Of a stretch of 64,000 nucleotides of DNA, positions 1 through 10,808 are shown piece by piece (position 1 is the stretch's first letter; the number at the start of each line of letters is the position of its first letter). The notes beneath the pieces are model-generated. The model made no database searches, had not been told where the DNA came from, and saw only the letters and a list, made by a program, of their open reading frames with translations. Origin of the DNA: Halichondria panicea (Eukaryota > Porifera > Demospongiae > Suberitida > Halichondriidae); contig NC_087377.1 of NCBI RefSeq assembly GCF_963675165.1, positions 8,077,122 to 8,141,121 on the forward strand, in the 5' to 3' direction. Both the position numbers and the translations under genes were made by a program.

Positions 1-192
1 GTCAGGTCAGGCTACCTCTTCACATGTATGAAGTCAGGTCAGGAGTGGCAATTTAAACATTTCATAGGTCAATGAATTCCATTCAAACAGTACACGTACG
101 TATGTGGAAGTCATACTATTCGCAACAGAGTACCAAATATTGTAAGCACATGTACATAGTAGGTATATAGGATGTCTGTACGACATTAACAC

Positions 193-402
193 CTAATTCC
201 TGTCTACCTCTTCACTGTTGACCACTTCTCTGAACTCCCTCCTCACTCTAGTCACGTGCAGCTGAGCCATAAAACCACACTCTCTCAGGCCTCTGGGTCC
301 AACACAGAACTTTCCTGGCTTGTCCTTCGTTTCTAGTTGAGTTTTAACTTTGGTAGCTCTCGCTCTGTGTGCTGTTCTGTGTGGCTTCAGAGCAATGTGC
401 AC
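193..402 (-). CDS. Possible terminal exon of an unrecognised protein
   Basis: A 69-codon open frame on the minus strand ends in TAG. It is rich in Arg and Lys, with readable segments such as GPRGLRECGF and VRREFREVVNSEE, which looks more like real protein than chance. There is no ATG at its 5' end; the frame opens just after an in-frame TGA near a weak 'ttcaag' acceptor, so it would have to be a last exon of a gene whose other exons are not identified. I recognise no family. It could equally be a pseudogene fragment. Confidence 0.3.
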   Translation of the reverse strand: MHIALKPHRTAHRARATKVKTQLETKDKPGKFCVGPRGLRECGFMAQLHVTRVRREFREVVNSEEVDRN

Positions 403-483
403 TTTGAACCTTGAATGCAGTCACATGTAGGGAAATCCCCACAACACGTAAGCAACCCGTTCTCATTTAATATTTAGGACTCG

Positions 484-512
484 ACCAGTACCAGCTAGCT
501 AGCTAGCTAGAG
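484..512. repeat. (AGCT)n-type microsatellite
   Basis: A short run of tandem agct/gcta units lies in the otherwise featureless stretch upstream of the first gene. The rest of 403-870 holds no gene that I can support. Confidence 0.6.
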
Positions 513-877
513 ACTATACTAGACTGTACTGCACAAGGTCATGTGTGTGAGTTGAGTCTTTGCCTGGTGCAATTTTTGGTACTGTGCTCTTACTATATTA
601 TGTTTGTGGTTCCTTTCTTTACCTTGTTCATCTACGTGTCCCATTTCCAAGTCTTCGCATGCGCTGCAGATGTTATGAGATCAGGGGAGGTTATACATAT
701 ACCATAGATAGAACAGGAGAGGGATTGGAAACGGCCGGGCCTCCCTGTGTAAACAGTTGAAACATTCCGCGTTATGATTTAGTGATCACAGATATTTTCG
801 TGGTTGATTGTTCTGTGGTTATAGCTCCCCTATCTCCACTAGCGATCACTCAGGAGCTGAGAGATACTCTAGAGAAG

Positions 878-1110
878 TACCGTAAATGATGTAATTACAG
901 CGCCTGAAAAAATTAATTCCATTTCTGAGTGGTCTATCTTTTAGAACCCCAAAAATTGCGTTCAGCCCAGCTGGTGCCTAAATATGATGGCGCTTATGTT
1001 CTACAGCTAGTATACCCATTTTAGAGAAAATGGGCTAGGTATAGCTCAGTTTCACTTGCTAGCTAGCTATACCGTTGAGTGCTGACCTGTGAACAACATT
1101 TATGACAGCA
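878..1110. mobile_element. MITE-like dispersed repeat, partial copy
   Basis: This stretch begins with taccgtaaatgatgtaatta and shares long blocks (tcagcccagctgg, atgttctacagctagtat, tcagtttcacttgctagct) with 42920-43080. At the second locus the far end (43258-43288) reads as an inverted version of this start, so the family appears to have terminal inverted repeats. There is no coding capacity. It lies just upstream of the RAMAC-like gene. Confidence 0.55.
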
Positions 1111-1344
1111 AAGGACATTGCTTAACTTCATTATAAATAGTGCTACACTCTAAATAATAATGCGACACAAGAACTTCAACAAAAATGGTTGATCTCCAAA
1201 AGATCTAAGCGCCTTGACCAGTACTGTATGGCTGCATTAACACTTTAATCGTCATGCCATTTTTACCCTTCTCATTGATCGACGTACCAGATCACATTTG
1301 AAATAATTATTTTTGTGACATGTGCAGCTTTTAGTGAATATCCA

Positions 1345-4300
1345 ATGATCATGGCGACCATCGACATACCATTCAAGACCCCTCTGGAGATAAAGGAGAC
1401 AATTGCTCGCCTGGAGGAAAAGTTTGCTGATCGCTACACTGAACAAGATCCGTGGTATCGTCACACCGTCCAAGAGAGACATCGGTTAGTTGTTAGGGCA
1501 ACTCTATCTGTATTATGTACTTGTGCACATGCATGTTTGCTATGTAGTATATACGTGTGAACATGCACTATCCAGTCAACGAATATTTTACTTGTTGCAT
1601 ATTACGGATCGATGGCGTTTGATAGGCAATTACGGAACATTTTACCTGCCTCTCTATGGACACAAAGAACAGCTACATGTAGTGCTTCCACCACTAAAAT
1701 CCTATTTCCTACACAAGCAAGGTGTACTAACACATGGGCTTCCCTAATGCTCAAAATGCTGCCTAATAGTCTAGTCTTGATGTCTCATCAATGTTGTTAC
1801 CTATAGTTAGTGTTTTGATTCTCACCCAATAGTTGTTGGATTACCTGTCATGCATTAGAAGCTTGTATTCTAAATCACCGTATGCTTCTCTTCTTCTTTT
1901 TACCAAGCATACATTACATGAAAAGTTTCATCAGCTTCTGCTGATAATATATGTAGCAGGGCTACATCCAAGATTTTGGGTCACGGGAACAAATATAGGG
2001 CGAATGAAAAATGTAGGGGGGCAAAGCCACCCGCAGCGGCGTATGCTTCAGTGCACGCCGTCTGGGGGCATGCTCCTCTGGAAAAAATTTGAGGGCATTC
2101 TGGTGCAATTTCTGCTGACAAGTCATCAGAATTATAGCAGAACTTTACAAATGCCAATTACTGAATCTAGGGAGCGAAACTAGGCCTATTACCCCCCCCC
2201 CCTCAATGCAGCCCTGAATAGTGTTATTTTGTGTGATGTTGATCAGTTTAAAGGGTACAACTGTACATGTGGATCTCCATGATTAATTACTCCTCACATG
2301 TACAGATTAGCAACAATGCATTGCTTTCTGTGTGTAGATGGAGGAATGTCCCTGTAATGCACCCATGGCCACCAAAGACAGTCAGAAACAGGCAAAGGTA
2401 AATTTGGCCAAGCTGAATGCCCTTAACAATACCTAGGGGCATTTGCTAATTAGCTCATAATTTATGACCTCTGTATACAAAATGTAATAGACTCGCAAGC
2501 TGTCACTGTTGCACGGGCGAACTACTCTCCGTGTAGAGACTTGTGTTGCACAATAAGCATCAGACTATAAAAATTATGGTTGTGGTTTTCGTGACGTCAG
2601 TCTACTGCACGTGATACTTAGTGCTACGTCACTATCAATGATCTTGCGGTAAACGCATGCGGTCTAGCCACTTGAGTTGCCACAAGTATCATAAACGTTG
2701 CACAAGTCTCTACACGGAGTTTGACCAGTCTACTGTTTGCCGTGCAACAGTGACGGCTTGCGAGTCTATGTTTAAGTCACTCGTAGATAATACGTTAATT
2801 GTTTCCCTACAATGCAGGGATGGTGGTCGTCGCCATTGCTACCACGAGAACCGGGGCGGAGATTATCGGGATCGCCGTGGTCACCATGACAGAGAGAGGA
2901 GACGGTCACGTTCCCCACGTCCCTCAAACTATCATAATCGCACACCCCCTCCACCTTACCACCAACAATCACCTCCACCACCCTCACACCATCACACAAT
3001 GCCCCCACACCCACACAATCAGTACCACCTGTCCCCGTCTCGTGAACACCCTCCCACGCAACCATTTCTAAGTTCCTCTTTGGAGCCGCACCCGTACCAG
3101 GGAAATGTTCATCAAAGCATACCTGACAAGGGAATTCCACCTCCACCAGGTGATTAATTTTTTAGTGACTAATCACTAAAAGAGTGCTGCTAGATTTGTC
3201 CAATCTCATTGCACCATCTGATTCATCATCGGAGAGTATTACGGGCCCATGCTAGGCTGTTTCGAAATACTCTTAATTGTGCTGTGGACACGCTTGCATA
3301 ACTATGTTATAGTGGCCATTACCGCATTTCCATTATTATGCGTTTCTTACTGTACCTGCAATTACGTGATGTGTACTGTGCTTCACTATAGAGGTGCCGA
3401 TGTTGGAGGCCCCGCCCACTCCCACCGAGTGTGCCTCCACTGAGGAGTCCAATCCTTTCACCAAGACAGAGTCTGAAACAGACAAGAAAGGATTTGATAT
3501 TGAAGGTGATTAGATCATGGGAAAACCTGATTTCCTGTCTAGCAAAATTGTATTTCCTTATTCACGTAGACCGGCACTGTGGGGTTTTTTATGTGCTCTA
3601 TATATAGTGTTGTGGCAGCTTGTCTGCTATTAGGTTACGAACTATCTCACAGTAGTGGTAATAATTTATGTCACAATACACTATACATGTACATGGCTGT
3701 AACATTAACAGTGCTTGGATCATTTGGAGATGATGAGCCTAAAGCTCCGCCCACTAAGAGTGATGTGACGGACATCCTCAACATGGCTCACGGAGGTCAC
3801 ACCAAGAACAGTCTCAAACCGGTACATACACATCTCCATAGGTAAAACACACACATGTACATGTATATATTTATGTCTGTTGGGAGAAGGGCATGCACAA
3901 ACCACTTTCTTTGTGTTGTTAGGTAGTTACCGTATAGCGAGTTATTTTTGTATTGGGGAAATTTTCATATTATAGAGCATAATTATATCATACGAAATTA
4001 AAACTACGAAGTAATTATTTGGTTACTATAGCTGGACAGCGAATCACATAATAATTACATGTGTAGACAATTGGATACATTCAGGCTAGAAGGCTAGAGA
4101 TGATCGAAATGATCGAAACTTAATTCTTTGCCACTAGGAGAATGTTGATCATTGATGAGCATACATGATTTAGATCAACCGAGCCACTTTATTTGAGTGT
4201 ATAAGGCAACGAGCGTAAGGTTTGTTTGCTTTAATCGAGTGACATATAATACAAATAATTATACAACCATATACTGTACATGCAAACAGCACACGAATAG

Positions 4301-5185
4301 CAAACAAATTAACAAAGGTCGATAATCACTTCACTCGCCTAATTAGTACACTCATTGATACCTCCAACCCGGCAATTATATAATTATTGCTGTTTTTATT
4401 AATTAGTACACTCATTGATACCCGGCCATATATATTTCATGGCTGGCTGTTTTTACTCTCTCCAGAAGACAACCTCCCTCACTGGCAAGCACAGACGTGG
4501 AGAGAAGCACATGAAACAGTCAAAAAAACAATTTGAAACCAACCAACCGTCTAGCTCAAGCAATCTACAAATCACACACGGACACTCTGTGAACGTCTCT
4601 CCTACTGCGTTGCTCGTTAACCCGACAGCAAGCGAACAGAAACACTCGATTATTGCATATTCTTCAGAAAACTCGGACAGTGATATAGATATTATGACCC
4701 ATGATGTCAACATTATAAGACCGTCAACTGTCAAGTACAACACAACAAAGCTTGGGACAGGATATACTTCAAATGAACCTGGTGGTGTAAATATTGGCTC
4801 TTCGGTTGTGGCATCGAGTAATCGAAAATCAGCTTTCTCGGTCCTAAACGAAAGTTTGAGTATGACTGGATCTATTAACACTACTCCTGGAATTGTACCA
4901 TCTATAGCTACAAACGTGAACGTCATTCAAAACGAACCTGATGATAGTTTCGTTGTGCGGATACAAAGATGCTTCACATCAGAGGGTAATTCCTCTAATG
5001 AACTTGCCGTAACCACAACAGCCCCAGGCAATACACTCTCATCACAAGCTGAGCAGGTGGATGGTGGTCATGATAAGAAAAAGAAAAAGAAAAGAAAAAA
5101 GAAAAGGATGAGAGATGAAGATTTGGTGTCTACCGTATTCGATGATGGAGCTCAAGTTAGGATAAAATTGAAGCTCCATAAATGA
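1345..5185 (+). CDS. Six-exon nuclear-type protein with RAMAC-like N-terminus
   Basis: Predicted exons are 1345-1484, 2338-2397, 2818-3149, 3392-3505, 3712-3821 and 4466-5185. All have GT-AG borders and every splice phase agrees (2, 2, 1, 1, 0), giving 1476 nt and about 491 aa. Residues around 20-65 (LEEKFADRYTEQDP... then W and PW/PP residues) resemble the N-terminal module of RAMAC (FAM103A1), which activates the mRNA cap guanine-N7 methyltransferase RNMT. An Arg-rich RG/RS stretch and a Pro/His-rich stretch follow, as RAMAC also has low-complexity RNA-binding and proline/tyrosine regions. The last exon is Ser/Thr/Asn-rich and ends with a KKKKKKRKKKR nuclear-localisation-like block. It is far longer than RAMAC (about 118 aa), so orthology is an inference; the gene structure is much surer than the function. 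ATG 1351 is an alternative start, and an upstream acceptor at 1326 suggests a 5' UTR exon. Intron 1 contains a MITE. Confidence 0.72.
1957..2217. mobile_element. MITE in intron 1 of the RAMAC-like gene
   Basis: The ends cagggctacatcc (1957-1969) and atgcagccctg (2207-2217) form an imperfect terminal inverted repeat. The interior has G-rich and C-rich runs, including a C tract at 2192-2202. A second, partial copy starts near 61746. No coding capacity; it sits wholly inside an intron. Confidence 0.65.
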
Positions 5186-5541
5186 GGTTAATTTTATGTA
5201 CTCCATGCTATATATAATTATGATCTGTATATAAATTATTGTATTATACACCTACAGTCATGTATATATAAATTGCTAGATGGTATATAATTATATCCGA
5301 TTTTTGTCTCAAGTGATTGCATGTGCATGTGACTGATGTATGTTTTTAGACACGAGAAAGAATAACCGTCAGTTATCAATCAATGATCACATAAAATTAT
5401 ACTCAATGATTGTTTATGAAAGCTAAAAATGAATGATTTGATAAACACAAATACATACAACACGTATACAGTACTGTAACAAGTGCGTAAAAATTATAAT
5501 TATATCTTGTATCTATGTGGATAATTTCTAACGAGCCTTTT

Positions 5542-8500
5542 TTAACTGTTCACAGAGTCCAAAGAAGCAGTTGTGTTAATTGGTGGGGGTGCTGCATCTG
5601 TTAGTGCGTGCATGCGTGTGCATGGGTGACATGTGACGTGTGTAGGGTGTTAACTAGCGTAGAGCATCATACGAACATTAAAACTACACAATAGGTTGTA
5701 TATACGTCACTACGCTGAACTGCATGAATATTAATATGAAATACTTATAGTTAGGCAGTTCATACGAACGTGCATTAATTTGCACCAACGAAAATTACCC
5801 GCTGGTATACTGGTACGTACTTACCATGATTATTACTGTATATGCATGCTTGATCAGAAGCCGCGGCTACTAAACGTTTCATTTTGTTATAATTATAGCA
5901 AAGGAGGCTACTATTTGAGAGCGGCCTCCAAACATAATATAATTATACGGTATGTACTTATTGGCATTAAGCTTTATATACTTACGGTCAACAAAATGTA
6001 AGATTAGCAAACTGCAGCTGCTATGAATTTTATTGTGCTAGCTAAATTAATATCCCGAGCATAATTATAAACTTTATTACGGTTATCGTCATTCCCTACT
6101 GCCGTTAATTGAGTCCTATAATTATAGATCTATATGCCCAAAAATACAATACTAAATACTCAAGATATTTCCCTGCAAGTTGCTACTGCTTTATAGAGTG
6201 GCACTATAACAATTAACACTTACTCGTCGCTTCGTTACTCCCATCTGTGCTCATTATGCCATTGCCGTGGTGACTGGATTTTTTGTTACCTACAGAAAAT
6301 GATTATCGTGAAAGGAAGCTTGTACGCAAGCGCCAAAACCACGTGTTTCAAAGCTGAAATGAAATATTTTTTTCATAACAATGATATAATTTTTATAGTT
6401 TCTATAATTCTAGTGCCTGTAAATCTAGTGCCCTTACCTTGTTTCATGCGAGTTCGTTGAGCTGTAGAAAGATTACCATGCACATGAATGAATATCTCAC
6501 AATTAAAAACTAGCTTTACCAGATTTCTTTTTAGCTCCATCAATAGTGTCATCACGACTGAGATCACCTGCATAATTATACCAGGAGCCCATAAATAAGA
6601 GAAAGAGAGATAACTAGGGGATCACGTTTCATAATTGCTGGTAAACATTTCTTTTATGGAAGCGACTAAGTACTTGCAAACTGCAGCCCTGTGTTATTGC
6701 GTACTGTTGTATAGCTGGTTATTTTTTAGGCACAAACTTTTCTGCATAATTATAATTATGGAACGTGATCCCTGTAGTTATGTGATTCTCATGCGAAAAT
6801 ATATCCCACAAACTTACTAAATTAATTTTTGATCACGCCCGGAAATTACCCGCTACTACATGCATGCACTTAATATAGTTTGTGAGAATGAGTTGTTCTC
6901 CAATGCTCCGTTTGTAGACCCACACATGCACATACTTACAGCAACCGTTTTTGGCTTCTAACTTTGTGTTTTTGGCTTCTAACATTGCCTTTCTTTTGTC
7001 CGTTTCATGATCAGTTCTGTTACGATGACCTGCATGAAATAGTTATTGATCAATAAAACAAAAAACCGACAAGGCCTTATTTCGGAGCTGAAGACAGAGA
7101 TGTGTTACCGTGAGACCTCTAATTAGGCGACCCTCCAAATAATTATGCGACATCCTCGAGCTTAGGCAATTTTTTGACCTCTAAAAGTAGTGACAGCTGC
7201 GTTAACGTAAACGGAGGTAAATGTACCACACCCTAGCCTCGATTCTCTAGCCAGTGCAGCCAGCTACATGTACCTCTAATTAGATGTGACGCTCTAAATA
7301 AGCGACACCAGGTCTTCAATATAATTTTTAACCTCCAAAAGAAGCGACATCTTCGTAATTTTTAACAGTGTCATCTTAATTAGAGGTCTTTAATACGGTA
7401 ATTACATATGCTGGAAAATTAATACCGTATACACAATGTAGCAGGTAATTTTCGGGGGACAAAATATTCATGGTTCAGCAATAATTATTGAGACATTTCG
7501 TGGGTAATATTTTCGTGATTGGAGCTTAGGTAAAGGTAGGCAAGGTCGCTTCATTCGTGGTCAGACCTTCAACCACAAAAACCATGAATATTTTGCCCCA
7601 CGAAAATTACCCTCTACACGGTCAATACATAGGTTCATATATAAAGAGATCCATCATATAATTATAACATGCTAATGTTTTTAGGCATCACACAGGACAG
7701 CCTATTATATTAGAGATAGACACAAAAACCAACCATCTGGAGCTATTCTGCGCTCCAACATCTGCATGTCCATTGCTCTTGGCAATCTGTAGTCTTGTTT
7801 AGTGTCTAAAGGAGTGTCTAAAGGTTCCTTGGCTTGCACCTCCATCTGAACTGCACTGGCTAAGTTAAGTAAGTACAAAGGAAAGGGATTGGAAACGCAT
7901 TACGTCATACGGTACAATCCTACTTACGGATTGTAGCCTCGATTACAGGCCCTCCATTGCGGCGTAAATCGAAGCCACATGGTATAATTGTGGTATCTCA
8001 AGCTGGAGCCCTAAGCATGTCTAAGCTCATACTGTGGACAGTGTAGTTAAAGGATAAGGGCTTCATGATGGCATCCATATCAGTAAAAAAAAGCTAGATC
8101 TATTTTAGTTACATAATTATAAACACGACAACAATGTATTTATTATCTTACTAAACTCCCTTTGTGAGTCTTGACACTAATCATAAGTGTAATACTGTAC
8201 TCTAATGGATGTCAATAAATTATATTATATAATGTTTAAAGTAAGTGGTTGCAAAACTACAGTGTATACACACAAGCAAAAATAAACATGTATATATGTA
8301 TACTTAATGATGAGGTGACAGGTGAGGTTACTAAGTGTCTTATGGTTGAATTTATATCGTCGAGAGAGGGTAGGATCTGGTTGAGGTCGAGGATGGCTTG
8401 AATTTTTTCTTACGAGCTTTTTGCTTCACATCCTAAAAAGACAATTATATAAATTACAAAAAACATGTACGTAGTACGTAAAAGTTGTTGTAAATCAATA

Positions 8501-9846
8501 GTGCATGGGTGTCTTGATCACTCCAAAATCATTTGCACCTCATTTACTAGCATGAGTACTACAACATACAAATAATAATAAAAAAAAATCTGCCAAAGCA
8601 TTATGAAAAGGCGCCCACAAAATTGTCACTACAACGAGAATGATTTCGATCTCACTAATCCATGTAACATGCCTCTTATATCACATACCACCTTATAGCT
8701 CAATCATGCCAGAAAAAGATTCTTTCGTGCAATCAATCCTTGTTACCTCCTATTGAGTAATAAAGCGCCTGCAAACAACTCACCCTAACTTTCAAGGTAG
8801 AAAAACACTTTTTTGGGTACAATATACATCCAAACTTTATGGTACCACTACCATTGGAAAGCTTATGTTTTTATGTACCCAAATAGCTCACTTGATTGGC
8901 TTGAAGGCTGAAAGAATGATCTTGAGGTCCAAAAATATAGCTTTAAAAACAGCAAATGATCTTTTGACTAGCAATGAATAACATTAAAAATCGTAAGTAG
9001 GACCATAGGTGTAGAGAGAGGGATTGGAAACGGAAGTGGGCCTCGGAAAACATCCGCGCCTCGCTTTCTTGTCTTCTTTTCTTGCCTCAAAATGAGGAAA
9101 ACTCATTGCATAAGCGGTGAAAGAAGAGGGAAAGAGACACAATCAACACAACAGTGCATTGGTGGTACATGGTAATAGTAAGGAGAATGTACAGAGCTAG
9201 TGGTATTGGATACTTGTTTCACAGTAGATATAAAATCATCAGAGGATGCTTAGTTCCCTGAAATTGTGAATGTATTTGTGACTGTCAGAGGCTTCTCTTT
9301 TGCTGCCAACTTAATTAAATGAAAAAGAAAACCATCAAGAAGTCCACTAGTTTGAGGCAATAACCATGATCATTCATACGACAAGATACATAATACACCA
9401 TGTAACTTTCTTAATAATAATTTATTGTTTTCACTTTTGATGAATCAATTGTACTATAATTATATATATATACTAGGCTGGTGAGCGTACATTTCAATTT
9501 CCAATTCATTAAGTATAATTACATACACTTGGAGACAGCAAAAACACTCCACAGCACTGCCAGTTGCTTTCTAAGTGTAAAACGAGTGGGATCAAACCGA
9601 ACAACATTAACAAAAACTTACACGATAAAAATGATTATTATACAGCTATAATTATGATTAGTTTAGCACTCTAATCAGACAGTCTTAGATGGAGAGAAGC
9701 TGGTGAGGTATACAAGGGTGTATATATAGCCGGAACAGCCGATAACATTTACGAGGGCGGTGACGTGTAGGGGTGTAGAGAGGAGGGGTATTCTTCTGTC
9801 TTCTTTTCTTCAGCGTACTCAGTAAGTTTTGGCTTGCGAGGTATTG
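5542..9846 (-). CDS. Multi-exon gene, unrecognised protein (5' end not found)
   Basis: Predicted exons in transcription order are 9846-9753, 7855-7734, 7029-6940, 6567-6520, 6289-6224 and 5591-5542 (stop TAA). All junctions are GT-AG and phases chain without conflict (in 1, out 2; then out 1 four times). Together they encode about 156 aa of charged, Ser/Lys/Asp-rich sequence including PRKPKLTEYAEEKKTEEYP, RAMDMQMLERRIAPDG, two tandem LEAKN motifs and DDTIDGAKKKSG. I recognise no family. The 7734 donor (gttggt) is weak. The last acceptor has an alternative 6 nt upstream that keeps frame. The first exon must be upstream of 9846; 10310-10365 carries a good donor (minus strand, TTTAG then gtaagt) but no clear reading frame. 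The ATG at 7845 could also start a shorter 121-aa product. Confidence 0.6.
7106..7400. mobile_element. MITE family A (taccgtnagacctc ends), full length
   Basis: The left end taccgtgagacctctaatta is mirrored by the right end taattagaggtctttaatacggta, giving terminal inverted repeats within a 295-bp element. Inside are sub-terminal motifs such as gcgacaccaggtcttcaatat that recur at 16114-16215 and 17580-17715, so this copy is a template for reading the nested locus. It is non-coding and lies in an intron of the minus-strand gene. Confidence 0.75.
7423..7622. mobile_element. MITE family B (gggtaattttcgtgggg ends)
   Basis: The left end (taccgtat... gcaggtaattttcgggg) and right end (ccccacgaaaattaccctctacacgg) are inverted repeats around a 200-bp core. 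The same ends recur at 19363-19721, 41830-41982 and 53690-53847. Non-coding; it lies 22 bp from the MITE A copy, in the same intron. Confidence 0.75.
8350..8435 (-). CDS. Possible alternative terminal exon, Lys/Ser-rich
   Basis: On the minus strand an acceptor (tgtctttttag) is followed by an open frame of 26 codons beginning DVKQKARKKKFKPSS and ending TAA. It needs phase 0, whereas the upstream exon 9846-9753 ends in phase 2, so it does not fit the main gene model. It could be an alternative last exon or chance. Confidence 0.25.
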
Positions 9847-10568
9847 CTATATAAAATATAGATGAAACAGCATTTGTAGTAGTTAAATATCTCGGGCCTA
9901 CAGGCCCTTCACCACAATCTACTACCGGGCCAATAACAATTATGAGGTAAAAATAGGTGACTACACATTCATGCACACAAAAGCTATACATCCACCTGAT
10001 CCAAAACTAATGCTCTTGGGGTGATCACCAATCATAAGGGAATGTATGCCTAAAATTAAAATTTCTGTAACGCTTAGCGTATTCCCAAAAAAGGGATCTT
10101 TAGTGGTGCTCTTTAATTCAACTTTTTTCTAGCACTAAATTCTACCAGCTGATGTATGACTAATTTTCTTTGGCTTGGGGTGATACCACATGATTTACCA
10201 ACAAGCATATTGAAGTATACGACCTAAACATTAATCATTTCAGAGAAAAAGGGATAAATGTGTACAATACAAGATTAAACTTACCTAAATTCAATGAAGA
10301 AGATAGTTGCAACAGTAAATAGAGCTTGAATAATGGTTATTCACTATCTATATAAAGCACAGTTGCACTGGATACTGGAAAACTTGACAGAATACTAGTG
10401 ACAACTCATAAAATCCTAGATGTGCAATAATCTCAGTTACCCGCGAAGTTCCTGGGGAATAGATTAGCCCTCATTAAGCGAGGCGCGGATGTTTATCGAG
10501 GTCATATGTGAAGTACATTGACATCTACTTCCGTTTCCAATCCCTCTCTCCTACATCTATGGTAGGAC
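8998..10568. mobile_element. Inverted-repeat pair bounding 1.57 kb, candidate non-autonomous element
   Basis: 8998-9066 and 10476-10568 are inverted copies sharing agagagggattggaaacgga and catccgcgcctcgctt, with a 20-25-nt indel between the arms. A second, outer pair with the related motif aggaaagggattggaaacgc lies at 7878-7899 and 10605-10627. A single copy of gagagggattggaaacgg is at 718-735. No transposase is visible inside, and the inner interval contains a predicted exon of the minus-strand gene. The arms may therefore be two separate insertions in opposite orientation. Confidence 0.5.
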
Positions 10569-10808
10569 TGTGCCATCCAGACTCTGTTGAAAACAATGGT
10601 GCACGTGATGCGTTTCCAATCCCTTTCCTATGATTATACTTGGGCGAAGCCTATATCTAGCTCCGCCCAACTACATGCTCATCATCAGAGATCGCGATAC
10701 GCATCACGTGCGACTTGGATCCATCGCGCTCTAGCGTTTGCCTGTGCGGTCTCCAATAGCGATCTAGCGTGCAGAGAATTTCATTTATTCATGCAAGTAT
10801 TGAAGAAG

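Noticed and set aside
4453-4926. 157-codon minus-strand frame
   Set aside because: Antisense to the last exon of the RAMAC-like gene, which has phase-consistent splicing on the plus strand.
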